A DNA stretch of 50,256 bases from Paracoccaceae bacterium (GCA_024642725.1 JAHEAO010000017.1:1-50256); one strand, 5' to 3'. Shown: positions 1 through 8,379, numbered from the stretch's first letter. The notes: generated by a model from the letters alone, not told the origin. Translations and numbers: made by a program.

Positions 1-315
1 GACGGCCCTTTCCCGTTCGGTCATCGCCTCGGGTCGCAGCGGGAACATCAACTCATGCACCTCGATATGGGGCGTCCCGACGACCTTGTATGCCGAGGCA
101 ATGGTCTTGCCGAGCTCACTTTCCCGGAATGCGGCCATCGCTTCGCGCGACTCCCACAGGAAAAAGCCGCCATAGTGGTTCGGTTCGTCCAACTTCAGAT
201 AATATTTCTGGATCAGACCAGGTGTCGCAAGGTATTGCGGCTTCCGCGCTTCACAGATTGCAAGGGCCTCTTCCTCAGTCAAAGCGCTTTCGAATTTCAC
301 GAACTGGGTAATCAT
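1..315 (-). CDS. YdhR/antibiotic-biosynthesis-monooxygenase-like protein (3' end outside window)
   Basis: The visible 105 codons begin MITQFVKFES and read through the left edge with no stop, so the C-terminus is missing. The pattern of a GLIQKYYL segment, then GGFFLWES, then a conserved EVHELMFPL strand is that of the small dimeric alpha/beta-barrel (ferredoxin-like) YdhR/ABM monooxygenase family, whose members are about 100 residues long. The ATG at 315 is preceded by a strong AAGGAGGAG ribosome site. It is divergent from a LysR regulator, which may control it. The substrate is unknown, and some family members have no proven enzymatic activity. Confidence 0.75.
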   Translation of the reverse strand, partial: MITQFVKFESALTEEEALAICEARKPQYLATPGLIQKYYLKLDEPNHYGGFFLWESREAMAAFRESELGKTIASAYKVVGTPHIEVHELMFPLRPEAMTERERAV

Positions 316-338
316 CCTTATCTCCTCCTTTGATGCTC

Positions 339-360
339 CAGATCGGTCCGTTCCGATCTG
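339..360. promoter_or_regulatory. Perfect 8-bp inverted repeat in divergent promoter region
   Basis: CAGATCGG (339-346) and CCGATCTG (353-360) are exact inverted copies separated by 6 bases. They lie between the divergent monooxygenase and LysR genes. The element could be an operator for the LysR protein or a hairpin in the monooxygenase leader; its position just upstream of that gene's start favours an operator or leader role. Confidence 0.4.
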
Positions 361-382
361 TCACAAAGGTCGCATGTTTCTT

Positions 383-424
383 TTTGCACGCAAATTCGCT
401 AAAATTAACAATCTCGTTTGCAAA
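383..424. promoter_or_regulatory. Two TTTGC/GCAAA palindromes at the LysR gene start
   Basis: TTTGC-AC-GCAAA (383-394) and TTTGCAAA (417-424) sit in the A/T-rich segment just before the LysR coding region. The two carry a near-repeated tail (GCAAATTCG and GCAAATTTCG). This is compatible with autoregulatory LysR sites. TTTGCAAA also resembles the half-site reported for short-chain fatty-acid regulators of the PccR/ScfR type, which is an alternative reading. Confidence 0.35.
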
Positions 425-441
425 TTTCGACAGGTAAGCTC

Positions 442-1389
442 GTGTCAGATACCGCCTCGCCAACCACGACCGTTCTGGAATGGAACGATATCTCGCTGAT
501 CCTCGCCATTTGCCGGAGCGAAAGCCTGTCGGGGGCCGCCCGGTCGCTTGGGCAAACTCACAGCACCGTTTTCAGACGCATCAACACGATCGAGGAAAAG
601 ACCGGCGTCCGCTTCTTTGACCGTTTCCGGCATGGCTATGTCATGACCGATGCCGGACGGACCGCGTTGCAATATGCAGAACGCATCGAAAACGAAGTCC
701 ACGCTTTGGGCCGCGAGGTTCTGGGTCAGGACACCGAATTGCGCGGCCGCATCCGGGTCACCTGCCCCGAAGCCTTTGCCGAGGAACACGCCCCCGGTAT
801 CATCGCAAGGTTCAGTGAAAAACACCCCGAGATCAGGATTGACCTGTCGCCCGGCCACGGAGCAGTCGACCTCAACCGGCGTGAAGCCGAGGTCGCGATC
901 CGGGCAACGAAAGCACCGCCAGAGGCAAGCTTCGGCAGGAAGATCTGTGATTTCCGCTTTGCACTTTTCGGCAGTCCCGCCGTCATCGCGGCGACCGCGG
1001 GCACCCCGCTGGAAGACCGCCGCTACGCCTTCATCGAAGGCACCATCCCGTGGCTCGTCCCGAAGATCTTCAAGACCAGAGAGGCCGCCGAACAGCAGGC
1101 GATATTCCAGTGCCGCGCCTCGCGCGCTGTCCAGAATGCCGCCGCCGCGGGTGTCGGGCTTTGCTTTCTGCCCTGCTACGTGGGCGATGCCGACCCGCGA
1201 CTGAACCGCGCCTCGGAAACCCTGCCCCATCTCGATCTGCAACTTTGGGTCCTGACCCATCCCGACTTGCGCAAGACCGCCCGCGTGCGAGCGCTGATGA
1301 CCTATCTCTATGACGAACTCGACGGCATGGCCGACCTCTTTGCCGGCAATCGGGGAATCTCCGCCCGTCCGCCGCTGCCGGGGCCTTAG
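442..1389 (+). CDS. LysR-family transcriptional regulator
   Basis: This 315-residue protein has an N-terminal winged helix-turn-helix (about residues 10-70, containing SLSGAARSLGQTHSTVFRRI) followed by a substrate-binding domain with RGRIRVTCPEAF near residue 98, the usual LysR layout. I chose the GTG at 442, which follows an AGGTAAG ribosome site; an in-frame TTG at 418 would add eight residues and overlap the TTTGCAAA palindrome. It is divergent from the YdhR-like gene, the classical arrangement for a LysR regulator and its target. The effector is unknown. Confidence 0.9.
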   Translation: MSDTASPTTTVLEWNDISLILAICRSESLSGAARSLGQTHSTVFRRINTIEEKTGVRFFDRFRHGYVMTDAGRTALQYAERIENEVHALGREVLGQDTELRGRIRVTCPEAFAEEHAPGIIARFSEKHPEIRIDLSPGHGAVDLNRREAEVAIRATKAPPEASFGRKICDFRFALFGSPAVIAATAGTPLEDRRYAFIEGTIPWLVPKIFKTREAAEQQAIFQCRASRAVQNAAAAGVGLCFLPCYVGDADPRLNRASETLPHLDLQLWVLTHPDLRKTARVRALMTYLYDELDGMADLFAGNRGISARPPLPGP

Positions 1390-1447
1390 GGCTACCTGCC
1401 GCTGTGTCGTTTTTACATGTTCAAGGGTGCCGCAGCGACGCCGCAGA

Positions 1448-1476
1448 CTTGCGTTGGGCGCCGGAAATACTTAAAT
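1448..1476 (+). promoter_or_regulatory. Putative promoter of the SRP RNA
   Basis: A TTGCGT -35-like hexamer (1449-1454) and TTAAAT -10-like hexamer (1471-1476) are 16 bases apart. They would start transcription close to 1484, where the base-paired SRP RNA begins. The call is by eye, supported mainly by this agreement in position. Confidence 0.45.
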
Positions 1477-1483
1477 GACGAGT

Positions 1484-1581
1484 CGAGAGGTTGGCGCGGG
1501 CGAACGCCTCGCCAACCCGGTCAGGTCCGGAAGGAAGCAGCCGTAACGAGTCCCGTTTGGGTCGTTGTCCAGCCTCTCACC
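1484..1581 (+). ncRNA. ffs: Signal recognition particle RNA, small bacterial type (4.5S)
   Basis: The diagnostic apical sequence GGTCAGGTCCGGAAGG followed by AAGCAGCC (about 1519-1542) is the conserved SRP domain-IV loop that binds Ffh. The outer ends pair: GAGAGG at 1485-1490 with CCTCTC at 1573-1578, and an inner GTTGGC/GCCAAC hairpin arm lies on the 5' side. The length of about 97 nucleotides matches the small bacterial SRP class. With Ffh it targets inner-membrane and secreted proteins co-translationally. Exact ends are uncertain by a few bases. Confidence 0.95.
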
Positions 1582-1605
1582 CAACGCGGCGCCAGCCAAA
1601 GGAGG

Positions 1606-1656
1606 ATGAAAATGATTGTCTTCGTATCCCTCCGGGCGCGCCAGCCGGCCGCGTAA
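1606..1656 (+). CDS. Possible 14-16 residue leader peptide before rsgA
   Basis: A near-perfect AAAGGAGG ribosome site (1598-1605) is followed at 6 bases by ATG at 1612 (a second ATG in frame at 1606). The frame encodes MIVFVSLRARQPAA and then TAA. It lies between the SRP RNA and rsgA, where no other gene fits. Nothing but the ribosome site supports translation, so this may be chance; if real it could be a regulatory leader peptide or a small hydrophobic peptide. Confidence 0.2.
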   Translation: MKMIVFVSLRARQPAA

Positions 1657-1743
1657 AGTCGCCGTTTTCGCAAGCCCGATGATCCGTCCCCACGTGCCGG
1701 GAGCACGCAGGGATGCCGAGGTCTTTCATAAGGCTTGTCCAAG

Positions 1744-2799
1744 ATGACAAATGATAACCTGACCCTCGCCGATCTCGGCTGGTCGCCATTCTACCAGTCA
1801 CAGCTATCGCTTGAAGACGTTGCCTCGCTCCAACCCCTGCGCGTCACCGAAGTCCACCGCAATGCGATGGACACCCTTGGCCCCGATGGTCCCGCCCGCA
1901 TTCCGATGACCGGCGATTTCGCCGATCACGGTATCGCGGTCGGCGACTGGATACTGATCGACAAGGCCACCGGCCACCCGGAAAAAGTGCTCGATCGCAA
2001 AAGCCTGCTGCAGCGCCGCGCTGCCGGCAATGAACCTTCTGCGCAGCTGATCGCGGCCAATATCGACACGCTCTTCATCACCTCGTCCTGCAATGCAGAT
2101 TTCAACCCGGCGCGGCTTGAACGCTACCTTGCACTGGCGCTTCAGGCCAGCGTCGACCCGGTGATCGTCCTGACCAAGGCCGATCTGACCGAGGATGCCG
2201 ACGACTACCGCCGACGCGCCGAAGCGATCATGCGTGGCGTTCTGGTCGAGGTGATTGACGCAAAGTCCGATGCGGTCACGACCCGTCTCGCCCCCTTCTG
2301 CGCCAAGGGGCGCACCGTCGCTTTGCTCGGTTCGTCCGGCGTTGGAAAATCGACCCTGACCAATGCGCTGACCGGAGAACACGCTGCAACACAGGCGATC
2401 CGCGAAGATGATGCCAAGGGGCGGCACACGACGACGGCGCGCTCGATGCACCGCACCGATGCGGGCGGCTGGCTCATCGACACGCCCGGCATCCGGGAAC
2501 TGCGACTGTTCGACGTCGGCGAAGGGTTGGATGAGGTTTTCGAGGACATCGTCGACCTCGCAGTGTCCTGCCGGTTCAAAGACTGCGCCCACGATGCGGA
2601 ACCCGGCTGCGCGGTACAGGCGGCCATAGCTGCCGGAACGCTGGAAGCGGAACGACTGCGGCGCTGGCAGAAACTTCTGCGCGAAGACCTGCACAATACC
2701 GAGAGCGTCGCTGAACATCGCGCCCGCGCGCGCGGCACACAAAAGCTCTACCGGCAGGGAAAGCTGCGCGGCAAATCCAAGCGCGGCGACCCGGCCTGA
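1744..2799 (+). CDS. rsgA: Ribosome small subunit-dependent GTPase A (RsgA/YjeQ)
   Basis: A late-acting GTPase of 30S subunit maturation that releases biogenesis factors. The 351-residue protein has an N-terminal OB fold, then a circularly permuted GTPase domain in which the G4 motif TKAD (about 142) precedes the P-loop GSSGVGKST (about 197), the GRHTTT switch and DTPG (about 247). A C-terminal zinc knuckle reads C-x4-C-x-H-x5-C in the CRFKDCAHDAEPGC segment. All hallmarks of the family are intact. The ATG at 1744 is preferred over an in-frame TTG three codons upstream. Confidence 0.95.
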   Translation: MTNDNLTLADLGWSPFYQSQLSLEDVASLQPLRVTEVHRNAMDTLGPDGPARIPMTGDFADHGIAVGDWILIDKATGHPEKVLDRKSLLQRRAAGNEPSAQLIAANIDTLFITSSCNADFNPARLERYLALALQASVDPVIVLTKADLTEDADDYRRRAEAIMRGVLVEVIDAKSDAVTTRLAPFCAKGRTVALLGSSGVGKSTLTNALTGEHAATQAIREDDAKGRHTTTARSMHRTDAGGWLIDTPGIRELRLFDVGEGLDEVFEDIVDLAVSCRFKDCAHDAEPGCAVQAAIAAGTLEAERLRRWQKLLREDLHNTESVAEHRARARGTQKLYRQGKLRGKSKRGDPA

Positions 2800-2811
2800 A
2801 CCGTCCGGGCG

Positions 2812-3126
2812 CTACATCCGCGCCCAGATCACCATGCCGACCAGCGCCAGCACCAGCGCCAGCGCCATGCCCAGCGGCACGGCGCTGATCCGCCGCACGC
2901 CCGACCCCTTGGGAAACCCGCGCCCCAGCCCCCACAGGCCCAGCGCCACGACCCCGGCAACACCCTGCCAACCCAGAAAACCGGTGACCCGGTTCATGCC
3001 CCGGGTAAACCCGTCCCCCGTGGGTTCTGCAAAGACCTGCACCAGCGAAAAGACCCAGGCCGCCGCCCAGATCGCCAGCAGCGCCATCAGCACCAGCGAC
3101 TTGCCATCCTGCGATCCGTCAGACAT
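2812..3126 (-). CDS. Small three-helix membrane protein, unknown function
   Basis: The 104-residue protein starts MSDGSQDGK and has three hydrophobic stretches (about residues 10-28, 45-62 and 78-100), with no signal peptide and no enzyme motif. The ATG at 3126 follows a GAGGAGG ribosome site at the right spacing, so the longer upstream open frame is not used. It is convergent with rsgA (12-base gap) and divergent from dnaX. I do not recognise a named family; it is probably a conserved integral inner-membrane protein of this lineage. Confidence 0.7.
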   Translation of the reverse strand: MSDGSQDGKSLVLMALLAIWAAAWVFSLVQVFAEPTGDGFTRGMNRVTGFLGWQGVAGVVALGLWGLGRGFPKGSGVRRISAVPLGMALALVLALVGMVIWARM

Positions 3127-3239
3127 CCGCGCACCTCCTCGCCGAAACCTAACGGCAAAGACGCGCTTCGGGCAACCGCACCGCTGGACCTTGGCCGCTG
3201 CTCCCCCTAACCTGACCCGGTTACGAATCCGGGGGATGC

Positions 3240-4994
3240 ATGGCGGACGAAGCTCCATCGAATTATCAGGTTCTGGCCCGGAAATACCGGCCCGAGACCT
3301 TTGCCGATCTCGTCGGTCAGGATGCGATGGTACGGACGCTGAAAAACGCCTTCGCCGCCGACCGGATCGCGCAAGCCTTTATCATGACCGGGATCAGGGG
3401 CACCGGGAAGACCACGACCGCCCGGATCATCGCCAAGGGCATGAACTGCATCGGCCCCGATGGAAAGGGCGGCCCGACGACCGAACCCTGCGGTCAGTGC
3501 GAACATTGCGTCGCCATCGCGGCAGGCCGCCATGTCGACGTGATGGAAATGGACGCGGCCAGTCGCACCGGTGTCGGCGATATCCGAGAGATCATCGATT
3601 CAGTGCACTACCGGGCGGCTTCGGCCCGCTACAAGATCTACATCATCGACGAAGTTCACATGCTCTCCACCAACGCGTTCAACGCGCTGCTGAAGACGCT
3701 TGAAGAGCCGCCCGCGCATGTAAAGTTCATCTTCGCCACGACCGAGATCCGCAAGGTCCCGGTCACCGTCCTTTCGCGTTGCCAGCGCTTCGACCTGCGC
3801 CGCATCGAACCCGAGGTAATGATCGCGCTGCTCAAGAAGATCACCGCCTCCGAAGGTGGCCAGATCAGTGACGAAGCGCTGGCGCTGATCACCCGCGCCG
3901 CCGAAGGCTCGGCCCGCGATGCCACCTCGCTTCTTGATCAGGCGCTCAGCCATGGCGCCGGCGAAACCACTGCCGAACAGGTCCGCGCGATGCTCGGGCT
4001 TGCCGACCGTGGCCGGGTCATGGACCTGTTCGAAATGATCATGCGGGGCGATGCCGCCGCCGCGCTCAACGAACTCGGATCGCAATATTCCGATGGCGCT
4101 GATCCGATGGCGGTGCTGCGCGATCTGGCCGAACTCACGCACTGGATATCGGTCATCAAGATCACCCCCGAGGCCGCCGAAGATCCCACCGTCGGGTCGG
4201 ATGAACGGGCGCGTGGGCAGGGACTGGCCGAACGCCTGCCGATGCGGGCGATGACGCGGATGTGGCAGATGCTGCTGAAAGCGCTTGAAGAGGTCGCGAT
4301 GGCCCCGAACGCGATGATGGCCGCGGAAATGGCAGTGATACGGCTGACCCATGTCGCCGATCTGCCCTCCCCCGAGGACCTTCTTCGCAAGCTGCAGGAC
4401 ATCCCGACACCGCCTCCCGGCGGCGGGTTCACGGCGCCGACCGGCGGCGGCTCCGCCACCCATTCCGCGCCCAACGCACAGGCCCCGCAGGCCTCTCGCG
4501 GTCCAACCGCCCATGGCGGCGCGGCAACCGCGATGGCGCTGGCGCCGGAACATGCCCTGGCCCGCTATGCCAGCTTCGAACAGGTCGTCGAACTGATCCG
4601 GCACAACCGCGATGTCAAACTGCTCGTCGAAGTGGAAAATTCCCTGCGGCTGGCGCGCTACAGCCCCGGCCGGATCGAATTCGTGCCGACGGACACCGCC
4701 CCTGCCGACCTTGCCCAGCGGCTTGGCGCCCGACTGCAAAGCTGGACCGGCGTGCGCTGGGGCGTGTCGGTCGTCAACGAGGGCGGCGGCAAGACGATTG
4801 CCGAACTCCGCGACGCTGACCGGCTGGTGGCGGAATCGAAAGCCCGCGAACACCCGCTTGTGGCGGCGGTCTTTCAGGCCTTTCCGGATGCCGTGATCAC
4901 CGAGATACGCACGCCTCAGGAAATCGTCGCCGAAGCCGCCATCGAGGCGCTGCCCGAGGTCGATGAAGAATGGGACCCGTTCGAAGACGACTAG
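3240..4994 (+). CDS. dnaX: DNA polymerase III subunits gamma/tau
   Basis: The clamp-loader ATPase of the replicative polymerase. The 584 residues begin with the family opening NYQVLARKYRPETFADLVGQ, followed by the P-loop GIRGTGKTTTARI (about 51), a four-cysteine zinc module ending CGQCEHC (about 85-92), the DEVHML Walker B, the FATTE sensor and the SRC arginine-finger motif. A Pro/Gly/Ala-rich linker around residues 390-435 leads to the tau-specific C-terminal domain. I see no A-rich slippery heptamer, so a frameshifted gamma form is not indicated. It heads the dnaX-ybaB-recR set. Confidence 0.97.
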   Translation: MADEAPSNYQVLARKYRPETFADLVGQDAMVRTLKNAFAADRIAQAFIMTGIRGTGKTTTARIIAKGMNCIGPDGKGGPTTEPCGQCEHCVAIAAGRHVDVMEMDAASRTGVGDIREIIDSVHYRAASARYKIYIIDEVHMLSTNAFNALLKTLEEPPAHVKFIFATTEIRKVPVTVLSRCQRFDLRRIEPEVMIALLKKITASEGGQISDEALALITRAAEGSARDATSLLDQALSHGAGETTAEQVRAMLGLADRGRVMDLFEMIMRGDAAAALNELGSQYSDGADPMAVLRDLAELTHWISVIKITPEAAEDPTVGSDERARGQGLAERLPMRAMTRMWQMLLKALEEVAMAPNAMMAAEMAVIRLTHVADLPSPEDLLRKLQDIPTPPPGGGFTAPTGGGSATHSAPNAQAPQASRGPTAHGGAATAMALAPEHALARYASFEQVVELIRHNRDVKLLVEVENSLRLARYSPGRIEFVPTDTAPADLAQRLGARLQSWTGVRWGVSVVNEGGGKTIAELRDADRLVAESKAREHPLVAAVFQAFPDAVITEIRTPQEIVAEAAIEALPEVDEEWDPFEDD

Positions 4995-5057
4995 CCCTCG
5001 GACCGGTTTCGGCAGCAGAAAGCCCGCAATCGGTTCGTATCCTCTGCCCTACGGCCC

Positions 5058-5086
5058 TTGTCTGCCGGGGCGAGCGACCGTATCTA
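5058..5086 (+). promoter_or_regulatory. Putative sigma-70 type promoter for ybaB-recR
   Basis: TTGTCT (5058-5063) and TATCTA (5081-5086) are separated by exactly 17 bases in the 121-base gap after dnaX, about 30 bases before the ybaB start codon. The set may therefore have its own promoter besides readthrough from dnaX. Confidence 0.5.
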
Positions 5087-5115
5087 GGGTTAACGAATTC
5101 TGACGGGAGAAAGAT

Positions 5116-5469
5116 ATGTTGAAAGGGCTTGGCGGACTTGGAGGTCTTGGCGACATGGCCAAGATGATGAAAGCCGCACAAGAGATGCAGACCAAGATGG
5201 CGGCGCTGCAGGAAGAAATGCACAACATGAAGGTCACCGGTGAATCCGGTGCCGGTCTGGTCAAGGCCACCGTAACGGCCAAGGGAGAGCTGGTGGCGCT
5301 CGATATCGACCCGTCGATCTTCAACCCTGACGAAAAGGAAGTGGTCGAAGACCTCATCCTTGCCGCGATCAAGGATGCCCAGATGAAAGGCAGCGACCTG
5401 TCTCAGGCGGAAATGCGCAAGCTGACCGAAGGCATGGGCCTGCCCGCCGACATGAAACTGCCGTTCTAG
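5116..5469 (+). CDS. YbaB/EbfC-family nucleoid-associated protein
   Basis: The 117-residue protein has a glycine-rich N-terminus, then a methionine- and glutamine-rich helix ([18 protein letters not shown]), the [20 protein letters not shown] strand pair and a C-terminal helical segment, all typical of the YbaB/EbfC fold. These proteins form tweezer-like dimers that bind DNA, and the gene almost always sits between dnaX and recR, as here. It is preceded by a GGGAGA ribosome site and followed by recR after 8 bases, so the two are likely cotranscribed. Confidence 0.95.
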   Translation: MLKGLGGLGGLGDMAKMMKAAQEMQTKMAALQEEMHNMKVTGESGAGLVKATVTAKGELVALDIDPSIFNPDEKEVVEDLILAAIKDAQMKGSDLSQAEMRKLTEGMGLPADMKLPF

Positions 5470-5477
5470 GCCCGTCC

Positions 5478-6074
5478 TTGTCAGACGCCACCCGCGACAT
5501 CGAAGCGCTGATCGAGATGATGGCCAAGCTACCCGGGCTTGGCCCGCGTTCGGCGCGGCGCGCGGTGCTGCATATGATCAAGAAACGCGGGATGCTGATG
5601 ACTCCTCTGGCCGATGCCATGCACCGCGTCGCCGCCAGCGCCCGCGAATGCCTGAACTGCGGCAATATCGGCACGACCGACATCTGCGATATCTGCACCT
5701 CGGAAAAACGCGCAACCGGAGAGCTTTGCGTGGTCGAGGATGTCGCCGATCTGTGGGCAATGGAACGTGGGCAGGCCTTCCGGGGTCGCTATCACGTTCT
5801 GGGAGGAACCCTTTCGGCGCTTGACGCCATCGGCCCGGACGAACTGCGCATCCCCAAACTGCGCGACCGGATAGAGGCCGAAGGCATCACCGAAGTCATC
5901 CTCGCGCTCAATGCCACGATCGACGGCCAGACCACCGCGCATTACATCGCCGAAGAACTCGAAGGCCGCGTCAAAGTCACCTCACTGGCGCAGGGCGTCC
6001 CGATCGGCGGGGAACTGGACTACCTCGACGACGGCACAATTTCGGCCGCACTCAAGGCCCGCAAATCGTTCTAG
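5478..6074 (+). CDS. recR: Recombination mediator RecR
   Basis: The 198-residue RecFOR-pathway protein helps load RecA on gapped DNA. It shows the N-terminal helix-hairpin-helix ([17 protein letters not shown]), the C4 zinc finger [16 protein letters not shown] (residues 55-70) and the Toprim domain ([12 protein letters not shown] onward). The start is a TTG at 5478, only 8 bases after ybaB; no ATG or GTG lies nearer the conserved N-terminus. It ends at a strong terminator. Confidence 0.96.
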   Translation: MSDATRDIEALIEMMAKLPGLGPRSARRAVLHMIKKRGMLMTPLADAMHRVAASARECLNCGNIGTTDICDICTSEKRATGELCVVEDVADLWAMERGQAFRGRYHVLGGTLSALDAIGPDELRIPKLRDRIEAEGITEVILALNATIDGQTTAHYIAEELEGRVKVTSLAQGVPIGGELDYLDDGTISAALKARKSF

Positions 6075-6091
6075 CGGCAACGCGGCAACAA

Positions 6092-6119
6092 AAAACCCCG
6101 GCCACAGGGCCGGGGTTTT
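6092..6119. terminator. Bidirectional intrinsic terminator between recR and trcR
   Basis: AAAACCCCGGCC (6092-6103) and GGCCGGGGTTTT (6108-6119) form a 12-base stem with a 4-base loop, with T-runs at both ends. It separates two converging genes and should stop transcription from both sides. Confidence 0.9.
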
Positions 6120-6143
6120 CCATTCCGAACGAAGCTTCGGAAC

Positions 6144-6890
6144 TCAATCCTCGTCGTCGTCGCCATCGTCATCCGGCAGGTTGAAGAAGCTGTCGGCATC
6201 GACCGGCTTTTCCTTCTCGTCCTCTTCCTCATCCGAACCGGACAGGGTGAAGGTCTCCAGCCCCGAAATGGCGGTCGGGATTTTCGGATCTGCCGGCATG
6301 CCCAGCGACTGCTCGGTCGACACCAGCTTGCGGCGTTCGTCATCGGACATCACGACGCCCTCAGACGCTTTCTTCGCGGCGGCCTTCTGCACGATTGCGT
6401 CCAGTTCGGACTGCTTGCACAGCCCCAAAGCGACCGGGTCGATCGGGGTGATGTTGCCGATGTTCCAATGGGTGCGCTCGCGGATCGCCTGAATGGTCGG
6501 CTTGGTGGTGCCGACCAGCTTTCCGATCTGACCGTCGCTCAGTTCCGGGTGGAACTTGACCAGCCACAGGATCGAGGCCGGGCGGTCCTGACGCTTGGAC
6601 AACGGCGTATAACGCGGACCCCGGCGCTTTTCCTCGCCCACGGCGGCGGCGTTGAACTTCAGCTTCAGCTTGTGCATCGGGTCTTTTTCGGCCGCGGCGA
6701 TTTCTTCAGCGGTCAGCTGGTTGTTGGAAATCGGATCGAATCCCTTGACGCCGGCAGCTACGTCGCCATCTGCGATGCCCTGCACTTCCAGCTCGTGCAG
6801 CCCGCAGAAATCCGCGACCTGCTTAAAAGTCAGTGTCGTGTTGTCTACCAGCCAGACGGCGGTCGCTTTTGCCATGATCGGTTTGGCCAT
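6144..6890 (-). CDS. DUF1013 protein, TrcR-type cell-cycle transcription factor
   Basis: The 248-residue protein starts MAKPIMAKATAVWLVDNTTLTFKQ, contains the conserved GPRYTPLSKRQDRPASILWL and KPTIQAIRERTHWN segments (a helix-turn-helix-like region near residues 95-145), and ends in a very acidic tail (DDDGDDDED). DUF1013 is essentially alphaproteobacterial; the Caulobacter member TrcR was reported to travel with RNA polymerase and influence the cell cycle. The start has a good AAGGAGA ribosome site. The gene stands alone, divergent from RNase T2. Recognition of the family is firm; the function is by analogy. Confidence 0.9.
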   Translation of the reverse strand: MAKPIMAKATAVWLVDNTTLTFKQVADFCGLHELEVQGIADGDVAAGVKGFDPISNNQLTAEEIAAAEKDPMHKLKLKFNAAAVGEEKRRGPRYTPLSKRQDRPASILWLVKFHPELSDGQIGKLVGTTKPTIQAIRERTHWNIGNITPIDPVALGLCKQSELDAIVQKAAAKKASEGVVMSDDERRKLVSTEQSLGMPADPKIPTAISGLETFTLSGSDEEEDEKEKPVDADSFFNLPDDDGDDDED

Positions 6891-7013
6891 CTTGCGTCTC
6901 CTTCGACAAAATCATTCCAGTCCGGGAAATCGGTTGGTCCGGCTGGACCCTTCACTCAATTTCGGGGAAGTTGGCGGTTATATAGTCGCCCTTGACCCGA
7001 AGGAAAAGAGGAA

Positions 7014-7643
7014 ATGCGCTGGCTGATCGCTTTGGTCCTGACCACGGGGCTGGTTCATGCCGACGGCGAAGCCGCTGGCGAGTTCGACTATTACGTGCTT
7101 TCGCTGTCGTGGTCGCCGAACTGGTGCAAGATCGAGGGCGACGCGCGCAATTCGCCCCAATGCGACCCCGACCACGATTTCGGGTGGGTCATGCATGGGC
7201 TTTGGCCGCAATATGAAAACGGCTGGCCCAGCAACTGCTTTGCGCTTCGCCGCAACCCCAGCCGCTCCGAAACAGAGGCGATGGCCGATATCATGGGGAC
7301 CTCGGGTCTGGCATGGTATCAGTGGAAAAAGCACGGCCGCTGTTCGGGCCTTTCGGCCACCGACTACTTTGCGCTGGCCCGGCAAGCCTATACTTCGGTC
7401 ACCCGACCCGAGGTGTTCCGGAAACTGACCGAAACCGTGCAGCTTCCCGCCCATGTCGTCGAAGAGGCCTTCATGCAGGCCAACCCTGCGCTTGGCCCCG
7501 ATATGATCACCATCACCTGCAAGGGGAACTGGATTCAAGAGGCGCGGATCTGCCTGACAAAGGACTTGCAGCCGCGTGACTGCGGCGCGGATGTGATCCG
7601 CGACTGCTCGATGGAGGATGCGCTCTTCGATCCCGTGCGCTAG
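7014..7643 (+). CDS. Ribonuclease T2 family protein, exported
   Basis: The 209-residue protein has a short signal peptide (MRWLIALVLTTGLVHA) and then the T2 fold with both catalytic segments: CAS1 as VMHGLWPQ (about 61-68) and CAS2 as WKKHGRC (about 105-111), each supplying a catalytic histidine. Six or more cysteines suggest disulfides in the periplasm. Family members cleave RNA non-specifically through a 2',3'-cyclic phosphate and may scavenge RNA. AGAGGAA precedes the ATG. Its stop codon shares the CTAG tetramer with the convergent COQ9 gene. Confidence 0.93.
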   Translation: MRWLIALVLTTGLVHADGEAAGEFDYYVLSLSWSPNWCKIEGDARNSPQCDPDHDFGWVMHGLWPQYENGWPSNCFALRRNPSRSETEAMADIMGTSGLAWYQWKKHGRCSGLSATDYFALARQAYTSVTRPEVFRKLTETVQLPAHVVEEAFMQANPALGPDMITITCKGNWIQEARICLTKDLQPRDCGADVIRDCSMEDALFDPVR

Positions 7644-8341
7644 CGGCCGGGCCAGCGCCCCGGCAGGTCAGTGCGGTCCCGTTTCGGTGCCCGGATACCG
7701 CCCAATAGCGACTCCGCCATGCTCACAAAAGGCTTCAGGGCCGCATTGTCGCGGACGCTCGCCTTGAGTTTCTCGAACTGCATCACGTCACCAATCCGCC
7801 GGTCAAGGAACGCCCAGGTTGCCGAATGCCCGTCCGAATCGTCGCCCAGCCAGTAAAGCAGCGTGGATCCGTAGACTCCCGCCAGAATCGCGCGTTTGGA
7901 ATACCAGTTGATGTCATCCGACGTGTCGCCAAGGGCGGTCCAGATCTTGTCAACGGTCCCCCAGACCAGCGCAGAACCCTCGGGCGCGTGCTGCGGCATG
8001 GAATAGAAAGTCACACCCCTACGCAGAATCTCTTTGTCCGCGGTAGCTTCCAGACGGAACCGAACGGCGGCAGCAACCTTTTCGCTATAGCGCAGCGCGG
8101 TCAGATCCTCGGACGCCATCCGCGCCAGCATCTGGTCATCGCCGCGCCTGTGATAAGCAGCGGCAAGATCGGCGGCACCCCGGGGGAACAGCGCCCGCGC
8201 CTCTTGAAATGGCACAGCCGTATCTGCAACAGCCGCTTTGAACGTTGCCTCGCTCCAGCCATCGAACGGCACATGGCTCAGCGCCGAATCCAGAATTCTG
8301 TCCTTGGTTTCCTGCGTCATTTCAGTCCGTTCCCGGTTCAT
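7640..8341 (-). CDS. COQ9-family ubiquinone biosynthesis protein
   Basis: The 233-residue protein carries the TetR-like fold of COQ9: an N-terminal helical segment (ILDSALSHVPFDGWSEATFKAA), then DINWYSKRAILAGVYGSTLLYW, the most conserved COQ9 signature, near residues 143-165. COQ9 binds isoprenoid lipids and assists the COQ7 hydroxylation step of ubiquinone synthesis. An alternative ATG seven codons downstream (8320) fits the family N-terminus better and may be the true start. The stop overlaps that of RNase T2. Confidence 0.92.
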   Translation of the reverse strand: MNRERTEMTQETKDRILDSALSHVPFDGWSEATFKAAVADTAVPFQEARALFPRGAADLAAAYHRRGDDQMLARMASEDLTALRYSEKVAAAVRFRLEATADKEILRRGVTFYSMPQHAPEGSALVWGTVDKIWTALGDTSDDINWYSKRAILAGVYGSTLLYWLGDDSDGHSATWAFLDRRIGDVMQFEKLKASVRDNAALKPFVSMAESLLGGIRAPKRDRTDLPGRWPGR

Positions 8342-8350
8342 TTTGGCTGG

Positions 8351-8379
8351 TAGACAAGATAGGCCGGTCCTGCTATACG
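8351..8379 (+). promoter_or_regulatory. Putative promoter of rpsU
   Basis: TAGACA (8351-8356) and TATACG (8374-8379) are separated by 17 bases, about 54 bases before the rpsU start codon. Both hexamers are close to the housekeeping consensus, and the region is otherwise free of genes. Confidence 0.55.

Noticed and set aside
3203-3235. C5/G5 hairpin that could hide the dnaX ribosome site
   Set aside because: The stem is short with competing pairings; in a high-GC genome such pairing is expected by chance.
3600-4853. Long minus-strand open frame opposite dnaX
   Set aside because: Histidine/arginine-rich, low-information sequence typical of antisense frames; dnaX is unambiguous.
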